Shown here: piece after piece, positions 25,329 through 33,156 of the stretch
Numbering within the stretch: the first letter of the stretch is position 1
Layout of the letters: each line of letters opens with the position of its first letter
Source: UBA8199 sp035358715
GTDB lineage: Bacteria; Verrucomicrobiota; Verrucomicrobiia; Limisphaerales; UBA8199
DNA length: 64,000 bases
NCBI GenBank assembly: GCA_035358715.1
Contig: DAOPPX010000001.1
Span: 310,001 to 374,000 of the forward strand
Direction of reading: 5' to 3'
Notes under the pieces: model-generated
What the model was told of the DNA's origin: nothing
Database searches by the model: none
What the model saw: the letters and a program-made list of their open reading frames with translations, nothing else
Translations under genes and position numbers: made by a program

Positions 25329-26243
25329 CTATTGGTCGAGAATGTTGTTGCGAGCCCGGTCGACTGTTTCCTGGTCGAATTGCTTCTGGGCGGCTTCATT
25401 TCTTTTGGCAGCCCGGAGCGTTTGCCGGCTGTTGATCACCTCGCGCAACTCATTGATCGCCCGAGTCTTCCCTGCCTCTTGGGCGGTGCGCAGACCGGCA
25501 CGGTCGAGCATGGTCCCGTCATTGGTCAGCGCGCCATAGAAGAGCTGGTTCTGCGCCTGGATGTCCTGTGAGTTCTGGCGGGCTTGTTCCGCGCTCAGCA
25601 TGGCAGCCTGCGTGAGCGGGTCAATGCGTCCGGTGAGCGTAGGCAGGGCTGGGGCAGGGATTGGCGTTTCATTCAGCCGGACGTGATAAGAACTGTCGCC
25701 GTAAGCCTGCTCATATTCCGCCTCTCGGGTCTGCTGGTCTGCTTTCTCGGTTTCCAGATCCTGGATGGCGGTGATGGCGTCCTCCTGCTGTTCCTGGTTT
25801 TTGAGCATGTTCACCGCCACTTGGCTGCCCGGGTAGATCATGCCGCTGGTCCCTTCGAGCCCGCGGATCAACTGTGCGGTGATCGTGTTGTAGAGCGGGT
25901 TATCGATGCAGCCGAACGAAGTGGGCCAGCACGGAATGTTGGCCCAAGGCGGCGCAATATAGGCCCATAACGCGTAGGCGGCGATGCTGATCAGCGGGAT
26001 GTCGGTCAGCTGCATGTTTCCGACCTGCGCCTCGAATATCTGCCGCGCTTGCGAGGTGGAAATGACCGTGGCCAGGGCTGGTTGCTCTTCCAGTTGCGCC
26101 CGGTAGCCCGCAATGGGGGCCAGCATCTCCTGGTTCTGCTGGGGGTTCTGCGCCGTCTGACTTGAGCCCGCGGGCGAGCTGCTTTGAGCCAGGCCAGTGC
26201 CGGGCAAGAGCGCCGATAGGCCTATTGCGATGATTCGTTTCAT
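25329..26243 (-). CDS. Secreted secretion-system-associated protein, coiled-coil
   Basis: A 304-residue protein starting MKRIIAIG, with a signal peptide (ALLPGTGLAQ). A short hydrophobic middle (ISIAAYALWAYIAPPWANIPCW) is followed by a long charged helical region (residues ~140-290, Gln/Glu/Ala-rich). It lies 4 bases after the VirB5-like gene and 2 bases before the VirB6-like gene, so it belongs to the same unit. I do not recognise the family; a periplasmic assembly factor is plausible. Confidence 0.65.
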   Translation of the reverse strand: MKRIIAIGLSALLPGTGLAQSSSPAGSSQTAQNPQQNQEMLAPIAGYRAQLEEQPALATVISTSQARQIFEAQVGNMQLTDIPLISIAAYALWAYIAPPWANIPCWPTSFGCIDNPLYNTITAQLIRGLEGTSGMIYPGSQVAVNMLKNQEQQEDAITAIQDLETEKADQQTREAEYEQAYGDSSYHVRLNETPIPAPALPTLTGRIDPLTQAAMLSAEQARQNSQDIQAQNQLFYGALTNDGTMLDRAGLRTAQEAGKTRAINELREVINSRQTLRAAKRNEAAQKQFDQETVDRARNNILDQ

Positions 26244-26247
26244 TTGT

Positions 26248-26991
26248 TCAATCCGTCGGAATGTTGGACATGGCCTTGCGGATGATCTGCTGCTCCCGCT
26301 GCTTCTTGAGCTGCTGCTCTCGTTGGGCGGCCTCGGCGACGCTGGCATCGTTGACGTCGTTTTTCATTTTGTCCAGCAAGGCGGTTTGCTGGTAGAGGAG
26401 GGCGTTTTGAGCGCCGGCCTGCTCAATAAGAGTGCCATCCTGTGTATCATCGAGGACCGATTGCGACTGGGCCAGGACGTTGCTGCCGTAACTGCGGGAA
26501 GCGCTGGCGTTATCGATGATCCGTGAATTGTAGCCACCCAGCGCCATACGCTGTTCCCAGTCGGTCGCCGTTCCGTTGCTGACCCTGGTCAGGGCGGTCT
26601 CCCAGCGCTGTTCCATCGAAGTCACATCGCGTTGGCCGTAAGCCATCTGGTTGGCCCAATAGACGATGTTGTTGGTGAAGTTCTGAATCGGCGCCGCGCG
26701 GCCGGAGAAGAAATCGGTGCTGGCCAGCCGCGTGAATGAATCAAGCCACGACTGCGCCTTGGCCTTAAGCATGTCAATATTGCCCAGCGCCGTTTGATAC
26801 GTTTTCACCTCCTGGTTGTAGATCTGAGTGGCCTGGCCGAGGATGCCCTTGGAGGTGTCCAACTGCTGCTGCATCGTTTGGTACTGCTGATAAAGCTGCT
26901 CGAGCGAGCTGACATCAATGGTCGGAATCTGGGCCAAAGCCGAGCCGAGCAGGCTGACACCAGCGATCAGCGTAAAAATGGTCTTTTTCAT
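26248..26991 (-). CDS. VirB5/TrbJ-like protein
   Basis: A 247-residue exported protein: signal peptide LIAGVSLLGSALAQ, then IPTIDVSSLEQLYQQYQTMQ and further long helices. This is the pattern of TrbJ/VirB5, which caps the pilus base or tip. It has its own TATACT-GGA element 27 bases upstream of the ATG. It begins a sub-operon that continues through the VirB6-like, prepilin and small membrane genes. Confidence 0.8.
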   Translation of the reverse strand: MKKTIFTLIAGVSLLGSALAQIPTIDVSSLEQLYQQYQTMQQQLDTSKGILGQATQIYNQEVKTYQTALGNIDMLKAKAQSWLDSFTRLASTDFFSGRAAPIQNFTNNIVYWANQMAYGQRDVTSMEQRWETALTRVSNGTATDWEQRMALGGYNSRIIDNASASRSYGSNVLAQSQSVLDDTQDGTLIEQAGAQNALLYQQTALLDKMKNDVNDASVAEAAQREQQLKKQREQQIIRKAMSNIPTD

Positions 26992-27018
26992 AGATCGTAA
27001 TTGTTCAGTCCTTCTTCC

Positions 27019-27024
27019 AGTATA
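27019..27024 (-). promoter_or_regulatory. -10-like element of the virB5 sub-operon
   Basis: Minus strand GGCCCTATACTGGAAG, 27 bases from the virB5 ATG. It matches the shared element pattern. Confidence 0.55.
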
Positions 27025-27061
27025 GGGCCTTGGAAGGGCGCCAGCGTTGGGCGGGTAGGTT

Positions 27062-27526
27062 TTAGGGCTTCACGATGTATTCGTAGCTTCGGCTGTGGTA
27101 GGGAACGCTTTCGTAAATCCCTTCCGGCAATGGAATCTGCCGCGTCTTTGGCCCTTTCTTGCCGTCTTTGTCGGCTGGATCGTTGAGAACGGCGTTTTCG
27201 CTCCACCACTCATCCAGCACCTGCGCTCGTCCCTGGCGCTCGCCTTCGGCGTAGGCTTCCTGGAGTTCGCGCTGCTTGCGCTCCTGCAAGGCGTAGGTGA
27301 TCCCGCCGGCGGCGACGGTTCCGACCGCCGCGCCCACGGGGGCTCCGTAGTCTTTGTTGATGGCTTGCCCGGCGAAAGCGCCACCGGCGCCGCCAAGCGC
27401 CCCCGCTACGGCGGTGGTGCCGTTGAATGCCAAGCCTTGGCCGGTCTTTGCCGGTTGGTTGTAATAACAGCCGGCGGCCATCAGGCTGACGACCGCTGTC
27501 ATTGCAAGTCTGAATGAGTTTCTCAT
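27062..27526 (-). CDS. Glycine-zipper lipoprotein
   Basis: A 154-residue lipoprotein: the signal peptide ends in the lipobox MAAGC. It is followed by a Gly-rich helical segment (GALGGAGGAFAGQAIN, then GAAVGTVAAGG) typical of glycine-zipper outer-membrane proteins. It could stabilise the secretion channel in the envelope. The coding region overlaps the upstream gene by 4 bases. No named family. Confidence 0.7.
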   Translation of the reverse strand: MRNSFRLAMTAVVSLMAAGCYYNQPAKTGQGLAFNGTTAVAGALGGAGGAFAGQAINKDYGAPVGAAVGTVAAGGITYALQERKQRELQEAYAEGERQGRAQVLDEWWSENAVLNDPADKDGKKGPKTRQIPLPEGIYESVPYHSRSYEYIVKP

Positions 27527-27840
27527 GTGATGGGAACGGTTGCGGTTTTCTCTCCGAATTGGCTGGGGCCAGCTTTGTTGCCGAGGCGCTGGCCAGCTTT
27601 CGCGCGCTTGGACTCCGTCGGGCTGCTCTTCTTGCCGAGATTGAGGTCGGCGGCCAGCTTCTTCACCGCCGTGTTGGCGCTTTCAAGTTGTTGAAGGTAA
27701 TCGTCGAAATTGCCTCTGGCGACGACGTGGCTCAAGTATTCCTCGTCTGTCAAATCGGCGAGCCACGTGGGCTTCACCGCTTTGACACGCGAGATCAACT
27801 CCTTGGGGAGTTCCAAAGTGATGGATACGGTTTCGGGCAT
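27523..27840 (-). CDS. Hypothetical protein in secretion operon
   Basis: A 105-residue protein starting MPETVSITLELPKEL, which looks like a small strand-helix module with an RHH flavour, followed by a basic C-terminus (ESKRAKAGQRLGNKAG). I chose this ATG because 45 residues further upstream in the frame overlap the preceding lipoprotein gene and are not protein-like. A DNA-binding or accessory role cannot be decided from sequence. Confidence 0.55.
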   Translation of the reverse strand: MPETVSITLELPKELISRVKAVKPTWLADLTDEEYLSHVVARGNFDDYLQQLESANTAVKKLAADLNLGKKSSPTESKRAKAGQRLGNKAGPSQFGEKTATVPIT

Positions 27841-27847
27841 GAGCTGA

Positions 27848-28693
27848 TTATTGCTGAGGGGGTTGATTGGTGCCTTGCTCGTGAGCCTGCTCGGCTCGCT
27901 TGGCGGCATCCTCCACGATGCTGCGCAGTTGCTTCTGCGTTTCTTTAACTTGCTCGCCTGTGTCAGGCGGGACACCGGGGACCGGGACTTTCGCAGGCGG
28001 CTCCTTGGGCCGTCCCGGTTCCGCCGGAATAGGCGCTGTCTTCATTGAAGATTCCGCAGGTTTGGGAGCGGGAGCCGGGCATGGCGCGGTTGGCGAAGAG
28101 CGGGGGGCCAATTCTGCGGCGTCAGGTTCTGCCGGTATCGCCAGCCAACCCAGGCGAGGATCGTAGGCGGTCGTTTCGCCCGGCAGCAGATTTGATTCGG
28201 CCTCGCTCCTTTCCTCCTCTTGTGCAAACCCCAGCACGCGCACGCGGCTGACGTCCAAGTGCGATGTCGGTTGGCCGTTCTTCTTGGACTGGATGTAGTC
28301 GTAGTAGCTCTTGGAAGGCGGGGCCAATCGCGGCGGTTGGTTGTCCGCCGGAACGTAATACTTGCTGTTCTTTTGGGCGCCGGCGAGGTTCCAGCGACCA
28401 GGTTCGCGGATCACCAGGACCTTGCCAGGAAATACGAGGTTGCCGTCATCGTTGATGTACGAAGCCATGTCCACTTCTTCGATGACGGGGTTAATGTAGA
28501 TCGGCTCGGGCTTGGACGGCACCTCAGCCACCCGCGGTTCCTGCGCTCCCTGAGGCGGAATCACCTGCACCATCGGTTCGGCTGGCTTCAGACTCGGCAC
28601 CTTCGCTTTGTGGGTTGCACAACCTGTTATCAGAAAGAGCCCCGCGAGGATGAGAATGAGGTTTGTCGGTTTCATCGATTGGTTCTGGGTCAT
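27848..28693 (-). CDS. Proline-rich lipoprotein, VirB7/TraV-like position
   Basis: A 281-residue lipoprotein with lipobox LITGC. The first ~150 residues are a folded domain (EVDMASYINDDGNLVFPGKV), and the rest is Pro/Glu/Lys-rich and probably extended across the periplasm. It follows the VirB10-like gene by 15 bases. Lipoproteins at this place (VirB7, TraV) anchor VirB9/VirB10 at the outer membrane. This one is much longer than VirB7, so the correspondence is positional only. Confidence 0.65.
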   Translation of the reverse strand: MTQNQSMKPTNLILILAGLFLITGCATHKAKVPSLKPAEPMVQVIPPQGAQEPRVAEVPSKPEPIYINPVIEEVDMASYINDDGNLVFPGKVLVIREPGRWNLAGAQKNSKYYVPADNQPPRLAPPSKSYYDYIQSKKNGQPTSHLDVSRVRVLGFAQEEERSEAESNLLPGETTAYDPRLGWLAIPAEPDAAELAPRSSPTAPCPAPAPKPAESSMKTAPIPAEPGRPKEPPAKVPVPGVPPDTGEQVKETQKQLRSIVEDAAKRAEQAHEQGTNQPPQQ

Positions 28694-28708
28694 AAGAGAA
28701 CGTTCCGT

Positions 28709-30124
28709 TTACTCCAAGGGTTTGGTTGGGGACGCGCTGGGCGATTGAGCCGGAACCCCGGAGAGATTCGGCATTGCCTGCACGCCAGGCGGGAACTGCG
28801 TCACAGGGGAAGAAGGCGTCGACCCCATTTCTGCTGCGGCTGCGGTGCCCAAGCCGTGTGCCGCGCCCTGTTGCTGGCTCAACGTAATGACGTTTGGCGC
28901 CGGGTTGGCCTCCTGTTTGTCTAGGAACTCCGCGCTGCCGCCTTCTTTGCCCAGGGTTAGGTCCAACGGCGCGGTGAGCAGCGCCCAGCCGAGCGTCCCG
29001 CGGGGCACAATGGTTCCCTGGGGATAGAGGGCATTCAATTCCTTGGCCTTGTCGGCCATGATTCCGCTCAACACCTGGGCGGTGCCGTCGAGCAGCTTGC
29101 TCTTGGCGTTCAAGGCGTAAGTTTGCTGGCTGCCTACGATGGTGGTGTTCCCGGAGGGAATGACAGACTGCTGCGTCGTTACGTCCTTAAGAGCGTCCAT
29201 GAACGTCTTCACGGTGGTGGAGGCCAGCGGCAGCAGTTCGAGCATCAGCGGCGATTCGGTCGCGTAGCCGTCAAAGCCGGGTTCTTGCTCCAGGCTCAGG
29301 ACCATGGCCGTGATGGGGTACTCCTTGCCTTGGGGATCGACGATCGTGTTGACGCGAACGTTGACCTTGTGGTTGGGGCCTTGATTGCCGGTGCCCATCA
29401 GATGCCAACCGAACGGCAGTTGCAGCTTTCCGTTGAACTCCACATCCTTGGCAACGGCCATCTGTACCGGCATCGAGCCCACCGCCGTGTTGATTTTGCT
29501 CAGGAGGAGGATGGGGATCTTTTGTCCGCGCGGGAGGAATCTTTTGACTTCGTATCCGGTCTTCCTGGCTTTGACGGCTGTTTGGACATTGGTAAAGAGC
29601 AGAAGTTGGTCGGCGAAGAAGATGGTTCCATCATCCAATTCTGACTTGGCGCCCTTATCCTCCACTCCGCCGCTCCGGATCGGATTGGCGGTCAGTTTCC
29701 CATTGGGGCTGTGAAGCGGCGGCAAACGCTTGGGATCGAACTTTGGAATCCAATCCTCCCTTCCTGCCTCGGCAGGCTTGGGTTGCTTTTCGGGAACGGC
29801 CATCGCGGCCTGATTGGTCGCTTGGTCCTGCATGTAGCGCTGGAATTGAGTTTCGAGGCTCTGGCCGGGATGGGGGTGGGTCTCGGGGAGTTGATCCCGC
29901 AGCCTCAAAGTCTGTTCAACAGGAGAGCCTACTCCCCGGCGAGTGTTCTGGCTGTTCGGTGTGGTCACCTTGACAGTGGGATCCTTCCTTTGCGGAAGGC
30001 GAATTACCTGAAGAACGTACAGGCCGCCGAAAATGATCAGCCCCGTCACAATCAGGATGACGCCAAACCCCACAGCCGGTTTGCCCTGTGGGTTGGTCCT
30101 GGTGAGTGAGAAAATGCCGTTCAC
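28709..30124 (-). CDS. virB10: VirB10/TrbI-like secretion channel protein
   Basis: A 471-residue protein with an N-terminal membrane segment (FGVILIVTGLIIFGGLYVL), then a Pro-rich linker. The C-terminal beta-barrel domain (residues ~190-400) contains RFLPRGQKIPILLLSKINT and FNGKLQLPFGWHLMGTG, similar to VirB10/TrbI. VirB10 spans both membranes and gates the channel in response to ATPase activity. Its start overlaps the VirB9-like stop by 4 bases. A Pro/Gln/Ser-rich tail of about 70 residues follows the barrel. Confidence 0.8.
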   Translation of the reverse strand: MNGIFSLTRTNPQGKPAVGFGVILIVTGLIIFGGLYVLQVIRLPQRKDPTVKVTTPNSQNTRRGVGSPVEQTLRLRDQLPETHPHPGQSLETQFQRYMQDQATNQAAMAVPEKQPKPAEAGREDWIPKFDPKRLPPLHSPNGKLTANPIRSGGVEDKGAKSELDDGTIFFADQLLLFTNVQTAVKARKTGYEVKRFLPRGQKIPILLLSKINTAVGSMPVQMAVAKDVEFNGKLQLPFGWHLMGTGNQGPNHKVNVRVNTIVDPQGKEYPITAMVLSLEQEPGFDGYATESPLMLELLPLASTTVKTFMDALKDVTTQQSVIPSGNTTIVGSQQTYALNAKSKLLDGTAQVLSGIMADKAKELNALYPQGTIVPRGTLGWALLTAPLDLTLGKEGGSAEFLDKQEANPAPNVITLSQQQGAAHGLGTAAAAEMGSTPSSPVTQFPPGVQAMPNLSGVPAQSPSASPTKPLE

Positions 30125-30993
30125 TGGTCCTGCCGGGGTTGGGCGTTCAATTGCTTGCCGGTGGCCGGCAAGCGCAATTCAAAGCGGGCTCCTTCAATGT
30201 CGATGCCATAACCCTGAAGGAAGATGTATTTGATGTCGGTCTGGCCTGGCAGCAGCACCTTGGTCCCTTGCTGGGTCAACAGGTAATGGAACGTAGTATT
30301 GGCGATATACGGTTCGATCTGGGTCGCCGAGAGGTAAAGGGCCCGGCTGGTGGGATTGTGGACTTCGACCTGCAGGATGACCACATCCTGCGGATAGTAG
30401 TGCCACGCGCTCTGGAGCACCACTTCGACGCCGTCCCACAGGTACGTGGCACCTTGGGGGCTGCTGCCGACGTCCTTGGCCACGACGCTCGCGTAATTCG
30501 GATCCCGCATGCATTGGTTGATGACGTGAATGAGGCGCGTGGTGTTGATCTCGGTGGGTGCCAGGGGCGGCACCTTGCGTAGGTTGCGTCCGGATGAACC
30601 GCCTCCCTCAGCGGTGTAGGTCTTCCGATAATTGACCTTTTCCCTGCCGACGAGCAGCCGGAACGTGTAGGACTTGCCATCCATGGCGACGTGCATGTCC
30701 ACGTCTGCTTTGGCGACTTTGGGTGAAAGCAGGAGATAATACTCTTTGCTGTCGGGCGGGTTGCGGCCGATGTTGATGACCTGGGTATTGACGCTGACTT
30801 CCTCAACCGGCTTGGGGAAGATGAGCTTGGTGATCTGCGCCGGCATCAGGTAGACGTTTTCCACAATGCGCGTGGACAGCCGCACGTTGTCGGCGAGGCC
30901 GGCTTGGCCCGCGTCGTTGCCCTGGAACGGGTCTTGCGCCAGCGCACTCCCGGCGGCAAGCAACAACAAAACAAAATGAACGAATCTTTTCAC
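30121..30993 (-). CDS. virB9: VirB9/TrbG-like outer-membrane channel protein
   Basis: A 290-residue protein with a signal peptide (LLLLAAGSALAQ). An N-terminal domain with ITKLIFPKPVEEVSVN is the common start of VirB9-type proteins, followed by a C-terminal domain (YPQDVVILQVEVHNPTSRAL). VirB9 forms the outer-membrane core complex with VirB7 and VirB10. It lies 15 bases behind a VirB8-like gene and overlaps virB10. Confidence 0.78.
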   Translation of the reverse strand: MKRFVHFVLLLLAAGSALAQDPFQGNDAGQAGLADNVRLSTRIVENVYLMPAQITKLIFPKPVEEVSVNTQVINIGRNPPDSKEYYLLLSPKVAKADVDMHVAMDGKSYTFRLLVGREKVNYRKTYTAEGGGSSGRNLRKVPPLAPTEINTTRLIHVINQCMRDPNYASVVAKDVGSSPQGATYLWDGVEVVLQSAWHYYPQDVVILQVEVHNPTSRALYLSATQIEPYIANTTFHYLLTQQGTKVLLPGQTDIKYIFLQGYGIDIEGARFELRLPATGKQLNAQPRQDQ

Positions 30994-31008
30994 GGTTTCG
31001 AACCTTGG

Positions 31009-31743
31009 CTAATAAAGGTTGTTTCGTTTGGGCAGCGGGATTTCCTGGTTCTTGCGCACGCCCATTTCGCGCTCCAGTTCCTGCTTGGATAGTTTCTTGA
31101 GCCTCTGCTTCTCGGCCAGGAACAGCTCGTAGTAATCTCCGGGCCGGATTTCCTCCACGCGCGAAAGGAGGTAGCGGTCGGCGGAGAGCAGCCAGCGGGT
31201 GCGAATGTAGATAGGCGCGCTGGCGCTGTCTTTGCTGCTGCGCTTGCTGAGGACCCCCTTGGTCACCGCGTCGAATCCTTTGGCCGGCGCATTCAGCACC
31301 TCGAACGTTTCGACCACGTTCAGGCAGACGGTCGAATTGGTCTGCTTGGAGGCATTCTGCATTTCCGCCTGGAAACGCCCGAGCAACTGCGGTTTGACGT
31401 TCTGCCGGATGGCGCCGAGATAATTGAAGCTGCCCTCCTGGTAATAGAGGAGCGGCAACACATCGTTGACCAGTTCCGTGCGCGCGAGCCGGTCCATTTG
31501 CAGTCTGCCGATCGCGGTCTCAAAGACCATCCCGTTGGGCAACTTGGCGAAAATTGGCGGCATCCGCTTGCTCTCTTTGGCGAGCAACGCCCCGACTGCC
31601 ACAATGGCCGTCAGGAGCAGCGCTTGAATTGTCCAAAGGCGCATCAACCGACGGCGGACCTCGTCGGTCGGGCGCCAGGCCCGGCGCTGGCCTTCCGGCG
31701 CCTCGGACCAGAAATTGGTGTAAGGAATGCGCTCCATGTTCAA
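31009..31743 (-). CDS. VirB8/TraE-like assembly protein
   Basis: A 244-residue protein with a short cytoplasmic N-terminus, one membrane segment (IQALLLTAIVAVGALLA, ~38-55) and a periplasmic domain. This is the topology of TraE/VirB8 assembly factors. The start overlaps the stop of the preceding gene by 4 bases. Family sequence similarity is weak by eye; position just before virB9 is the main support. Confidence 0.65.
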   Translation of the reverse strand: MNMERIPYTNFWSEAPEGQRRAWRPTDEVRRRLMRLWTIQALLLTAIVAVGALLAKESKRMPPIFAKLPNGMVFETAIGRLQMDRLARTELVNDVLPLLYYQEGSFNYLGAIRQNVKPQLLGRFQAEMQNASKQTNSTVCLNVVETFEVLNAPAKGFDAVTKGVLSKRSSKDSASAPIYIRTRWLLSADRYLLSRVEEIRPGDYYELFLAEKQRLKKLSKQELEREMGVRKNQEIPLPKRNNLY

Positions 31744-32558
31744 ATGCCGGTCCGGTCCAGGTCCTTGAGTTCAGTGTCGTACGCCTGCGCCGCCGTTCCG
31801 TAGAATTCGTCCAGGCGCTGCACGTAATACCCCCACTTGTTCCGATTGGACGTCGGTTCCCAGAAGATTTCCACCTGGGCGCGATAGGGTTCCATGCCGC
31901 TTTTACCGGAGAGGGTGTGGGATATGCGGAAGCCCCTGGCGTAGGCTGAGACAATCCGCGTTGCGGGATTGTAACGCCAGCGGGTGACCTCCGAGATATA
32001 GAGGGTGTAAATTGGGAACTCTGCGGGCGTGATGTTTTTCAACTGCTGGTTCATCCCCTTCTGCTGCAGCCGAAGGTAGATCGCGGCATCAATGCTCCCG
32101 TCCAGCAGACTCAGGTTGGGCATTCCTTCCGAGGACGACTGGTTGGCGGCGTTAAGGACGAAAATAACAAAGGCCTCCGCCTGGTTCTGGTTGAATGTAT
32201 CGAAGCCTTTGGCCTTGAGCAGCAGTTCGCTGGAGGGTTCCGGCAGGGTTACCTGACAGCTCCGCCGGTGGCTGATTACTGCGTAAACCGCCACTAAACA
32301 AAGTAGAATGAGCAGCAGGATGCCGGTTTTGACCCTTTCCCACTGGGCGAGCCAGCGCAACCACGCCAACGGGTACCAATGGTAGTTGCCGTCGCCGACA
32401 AGTTTGAGAGGCAGCACCTCTTCCCCCTGCAGCGGGGGATTGCCCGTAGCCTCGAACTGGCGCAGGAGCAACTTGAGAGCCCCAACCTTTTTGGCGGGCT
32501 TCACGGCCTTCGGGTCGGCGACCTCAAGGCGAGCTTCTTCTGTCGAGTTACCAAGCAT
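31740..32558 (-). CDS. Second VirB8-like single-pass membrane protein, first gene of the secretion operon
   Basis: A 272-residue protein with a ~75-residue cytoplasmic part, one membrane segment (TGILLLILLCLVAVYAVI) and a periplasmic domain with beta-rich features (RNKWGYYVQRLDEFY near the end). The bitopic layout mirrors the downstream VirB8/TraE-like protein, so the two may form a hetero-oligomer. It opens the large operon, with a TATAAT-GGA element 30 bases before its ATG. Confidence 0.6.
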   Translation of the reverse strand: MLGNSTEEARLEVADPKAVKPAKKVGALKLLLRQFEATGNPPLQGEEVLPLKLVGDGNYHWYPLAWLRWLAQWERVKTGILLLILLCLVAVYAVISHRRSCQVTLPEPSSELLLKAKGFDTFNQNQAEAFVIFVLNAANQSSSEGMPNLSLLDGSIDAAIYLRLQQKGMNQQLKNITPAEFPIYTLYISEVTRWRYNPATRIVSAYARGFRISHTLSGKSGMEPYRAQVEIFWEPTSNRNKWGYYVQRLDEFYGTAAQAYDTELKDLDRTGI

Positions 32559-32588
32559 TCTTCAAGAGCGCCACTCAGGCACTCCTCC

Positions 32589-32594
32589 ATTATA
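32589..32594 (-). promoter_or_regulatory. -10-like element of the main secretion operon
   Basis: Minus strand GGGCCATATAATGGAGGAG, one of the clearest copies of the shared motif. It diverges from a plus-strand TATAGT-GGA copy about 120 bases away. Confidence 0.6.
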
Positions 32595-32715
32595 TGGCCC
32601 GGCAGTCCTGCTTGATTTAATTGCGGTGCCTCCTCCTTTTTACTGCCGGGCGAAGGGGTCTCTTCAACTCCGCAGCCGGCCCAAAACCCGGGTCTTCTTC
32701 GTAACGGAGAGGGAC

Positions 32716-32721
32716 TATAGT
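32716..32721 (+). promoter_or_regulatory. -10-like element of the two-gene hypothetical operon
   Basis: Plus strand GGGACTATAGTGGATG, 51 bases before the ATG of the next gene. It matches the shared pattern. Confidence 0.45.
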
Positions 32722-32772
32722 GGATGTGAAGGCGCGTTACCGCGTCCCAGTGTCACAGCAAGCCCATAACCG

Positions 32773-33156
32773 ATGGAGAAGATCGAGTTCAAGCTGGACG
32801 GCGTTTCCGCCATATCGCCCGCGCGTGGAAGCGTTCTCTTGGTGCGGTCGCGGTCAACTGGCGGGCAGGAGTCGGATTCGGTCTTTTGCGACCACGGCAT
32901 TCTCTTGGGACGGTCGGTTTGGCTCTTCAATTGCCGGACCAAGACCTTTCTCATCGATGACCAGGTTCCCTTCGATTACGCGACAAAAGTGGGTGTGCTG
33001 ACATTAGCGGCAGACCGGATGGTCGAGGTCTTTGAGCTCCAAACGCCTCCCTGGTACCATCGGTCGGAGGAGGATGCCCTGCGCTTGGCCCGCGAATGCC
33101 GGGCAACAGTTGAGGAGACCGGGCTCGCTGAATTCTTTTCCCTGATGGCCGGATGA
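32773..33156 (+). CDS. Hypothetical protein, first of a two-gene operon
   Basis: A 127-residue protein, unrecognised. The sequence looks beta-rich (GSVLLVRSRST, GRSVWLFNCRTKTFLIDDQ), with a helical end. No signal peptide or membrane segment. The coding region overlaps the next gene by 4 bases, so the two products may act together. It is encoded divergently from the secretion operon. Confidence 0.6.
   Translation: MEKIEFKLDGVSAISPARGSVLLVRSRSTGGQESDSVFCDHGILLGRSVWLFNCRTKTFLIDDQVPFDYATKVGVLTLAADRMVEVFELQTPPWYHRSEEDALRLARECRATVEETGLAEFFSLMAG

Noticed and set aside
23902..25539. Plus-strand open frame of 545 codons
   Set aside because: Antisense to the VirB6-like gene; no promoter-like element and no protein-like motifs.
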